A DNA stretch of 6,774 nt from an uncultured Prevotellaceae bacterium. Lineage in GTDB: Bacteria; Bacteroidota; Bacteroidia; Bacteroidales; Bacteroidaceae. The position numbers and the translations under genes are program-made. Below are positions 5,196 to 6,774 of this stretch, in pieces. Position 1 is the first letter of the stretch. Each line of letters starts with the position of its first letter. Location: contig CAMNHS010000074.1 of NCBI GenBank assembly GCA_946539635.1, positions 1-6,774 on the forward strand, read 5' to 3'. Below the pieces are notes generated by a model. That model worked only from the letters and a program-made list of their open reading frames with translations. It did not search any database and was not told the DNA's origin.

Positions 5196-6740
5196 TTACT
5201 GAAGTTTCTTGAGTAGAGAGGTGATAGAAACCTTATCCTCTATAATACCTTGCAGGTCAGCAATGTTCACACGCTCCTGTTCCATTGAGTCGCGATAGCG
5301 AAGTGTAACAGTATTATCTTCGAGGGTCTGATGATCTACTGTTACGCAGAATGGCGTACCAATAGCGTCCTGACGACGATAGCGCTTTCCTATCTGGTCT
5401 TTCTCCTCGTATTTGCAGTTGAAGTGGAACTTCAAATTGTCGATTATCTCACGTGCCTTCTCTGGCAATCCGTCCTTCTTCGTCAGAGGGAATACAGCCA
5501 ACTTCACAGGAGCAAGGGCAGCAGGCAGATGGAGCACTGTGCGTGTCTCGCCATTCTCCAGCTTCTCTTCCTCATAAGAGTGGCACAATACAGAGAGGAA
5601 CATACGGTCAACACCTATTGATGTCTCGATGACATACGGAGTATATGACTCGTTCAACTCTGGATCGAAGTATTTTATCTGCTTGCCAGAGAATTTCTCG
5701 TGTTGTGAGAGGTCGAAGTTAGTACGAGAGTGAATACCCTCTACCTCCTTGAATCCGAATGGCATACGGAACTCGATATCTGTTGCAGCATTTGCATAGT
5801 GAGCCAGCTTGTCGTGGTCGTGGAAACGATAGTTCTCTGCGCCCATACCAAGGTTCTGGTGCCACTTCATACGTGTTTCCTTCCACTTTGCGAACCAGTC
5901 GAGTTCTGTTCCAGGCTTAATGAAGAACTGCATCTCCATCTGCTCGAACTCACGCATTCTGAAGATAAACTGACGTGCTACTATCTCATTACGGAAAGCC
6001 TTACCAATCTGTGCTATTCCGAAAGGAATCTTCATACGGCCCGTCTTCTGCACATTGAGATAGTTTACGAAGATACCCTGTGCTGTTTCTGGACGCAGGT
6101 ATATCTTCATGCTATTATCAGCAGAAGCACCCATCTCTGTTGAGAACATCAGGTTAAACTGTCTTACATCGGTCCAGTTGCGAGTACCGCTGATAGGACA
6201 TACTATCTCCTCGTCCAGAATTATCTGCTTCAGCATATCAAGGTCCATCTTATTCATGGCCTCAGAATAGCGAGCATGAAGGTCGTCGAACTTCTTCTGA
6301 TTTTCCAGCACACGAGGATTTGTCTCGCGGAACTTTGCCTCATCAAATGCATCGCCAAATTTCTTCTTTGCCTTTTCTACCTCTTTGGCAATCTTATCCT
6401 CATATTTCGCCATCTGCTCCTCGATGAGCACATCAGCACGATAACGCTTTTTTGAGTCGCGATTATCGATAAGGGGGTCATTGAAAGCATCCACGTGTCC
6501 TGATGCCTTCCATATTGTTGGATGCATGAAGATACTTGAGTCGATACCAACGATATTCTCATGCAGCAATACCATTGACTGCCACCAATACTGCTTGATG
6601 TTGTTCTTCATCTCTACACCATTCTGACCATAGTCATAAACAGCGCCTAATCCATCATAGATTTCACTTGATGGGAATACAAAGCCATATTCCTTACAGT
6701 GACTTACAATCTTCTTAAAAACGTCTTCTTGTTGTGCCAT
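5196..6740 (-). CDS. glyS: Glycyl-tRNA synthetase, single-chain (alpha2) class II type
   Basis: This cytoplasmic enzyme charges tRNA-Gly with glycine using ATP. The 514-residue protein appears full length. Visible landmarks are the GlyRS-typical SGHVDAFNDP around motif 1 (residues 80-89), the glycine-pocket signature RPETAQGIFVNY (216-227), motif 2 with FRNE (249-252) followed by EFEQMEMQFF (264-273), and motif 3 IETSIGVDRMFL (371-382). An anticodon-binding domain follows from about 408 to the end, with GKRYRRQDAIGTPFCVTVD (451-469). It belongs to the homodimeric type found in archaea, eukaryotes and some bacteria, not the alpha2beta2 GlyQ/GlyS type of E. coli. A charged helical insertion (about 106-165) lies between motifs 1 and 2. 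The ATG at 6740 is preceded by an A/T-only stretch without a Shine-Dalgarno sequence, as usual in Bacteroidota. It is the first visible gene of the operon, and its TAA lies 10 bp before the FKBP gene. No damage is seen. Confidence 0.97.
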   Translation of the reverse strand: MAQQEDVFKKIVSHCKEYGFVFPSSEIYDGLGAVYDYGQNGVEMKNNIKQYWWQSMVLLHENIVGIDSSIFMHPTIWKASGHVDAFNDPLIDNRDSKKRYRADVLIEEQMAKYEDKIAKEVEKAKKKFGDAFDEAKFRETNPRVLENQKKFDDLHARYSEAMNKMDLDMLKQIILDEEIVCPISGTRNWTDVRQFNLMFSTEMGASADNSMKIYLRPETAQGIFVNYLNVQKTGRMKIPFGIAQIGKAFRNEIVARQFIFRMREFEQMEMQFFIKPGTELDWFAKWKETRMKWHQNLGMGAENYRFHDHDKLAHYANAATDIEFRMPFGFKEVEGIHSRTNFDLSQHEKFSGKQIKYFDPELNESYTPYVIETSIGVDRMFLSVLCHSYEEEKLENGETRTVLHLPAALAPVKLAVFPLTKKDGLPEKAREIIDNLKFHFNCKYEEKDQIGKRYRRQDAIGTPFCVTVDHQTLEDNTVTLRYRDSMEQERVNIADLQGIIEDKVSITSLLKKLQ

Positions 6741-6774
6741 TTTTTATATATTTTTTATTATGTATTTTCTATAA
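6741..6774 (-). promoter_or_regulatory. A/T-rich leader of glyS (promoter not visible)
   Basis: Of the 34 bases upstream of the glyS ATG, 32 are A or T, and the last nine before the start codon are A or T only. There is no Shine-Dalgarno sequence. This matches Bacteroidota genes, where an A-rich, unstructured leader supports initiation. I see no Bacteroidota promoter box of the TAnnTTTG type, so the promoter probably lies beyond the window edge. Confidence 0.5.

Larger units (their letters stand above)
111..6740 (-). other. Probable five-gene operon: glyS - FKBP lipoprotein - parC - barrel protein - S41 lipoprotein
   Basis: Five genes run the same way with spacings of +10, -4, -8 and +17 bp, and no terminator-like hairpin lies between any of them. 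Such tight packing normally means one transcript, and the two overlaps suggest translational coupling of the topoisomerase with both neighbours. The 5' end of the transcript is outside the window or in its last 34 bases. No Rho-independent terminator is visible after the S41 gene within the window. Confidence 0.8.

Noticed and set aside
1..6774. New defence system, mobile element, CRISPR array or tRNA gene
   Set aside because: I looked on both strands and found no transposase, integrase, repeat-spacer pattern or tRNA-like fold. The window is nearly filled by five intact genes with ordinary roles or an ordinary unknown.

Overview
The window looks like ordinary chromosomal DNA from a member of the Bacteroidota, most likely order Bacteroidales and possibly Prevotella-like. 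The evidence is the single-chain (alpha2-type) glycyl-tRNA synthetase, a topoisomerase IV-type A subunit of the long Bacteroidota form, lipoproteins with acidic residues after the lipidated cysteine, an S41 peptidase of the YSAAN type, and A-rich leaders without Shine-Dalgarno sequences. The genus is a guess.

All five confident genes lie on the minus strand and read from right to left. They are glyS (6740-5196), an FKBP-type peptidyl-prolyl isomerase lipoprotein (5185-4532), a topoisomerase IV subunit A (4535-1911), a small signal-peptide-bearing predicted outer-membrane beta-barrel protein (1918-1136), and an S41 peptidase lipoprotein (1118-111). Spacings are 10 bp, a 4-bp overlap, an 8-bp overlap and 17 bp, so they very probably form one operon with translational coupling around the topoisomerase gene. 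The operon promoter is not visible, because only 34 very AT-rich bases remain upstream of glyS. No terminator is seen after the S41 gene. The first ~110 bases may hold the 3' end of a convergent plus-strand gene, but this is uncertain.

The operon mixes two cytoplasmic information-processing enzymes (GlyRS, topoisomerase) with three exported proteins (foldase lipoprotein, barrel protein, protease lipoprotein). The three exported products could be an envelope protein-quality group, but nothing in the sequence proves that they work together.

I found no new defence system, mobile element, CRISPR array or RNA gene. The points most worth a second look are: a QLRIF peptide resembling a sliding-clamp-binding motif at the C-terminal tip of the topoisomerase, after an acidic linker; alanine at the quinolone-contact serine position of the same protein; a 7-bp-period repeat between the last two genes, followed directly by a 6-bp-period repeat coding the S41 signal peptide; the same octamer ATGAGTAG at both edges of the topoisomerase gene; and a possible lipoprotein surface-export signal on the FKBP protein.
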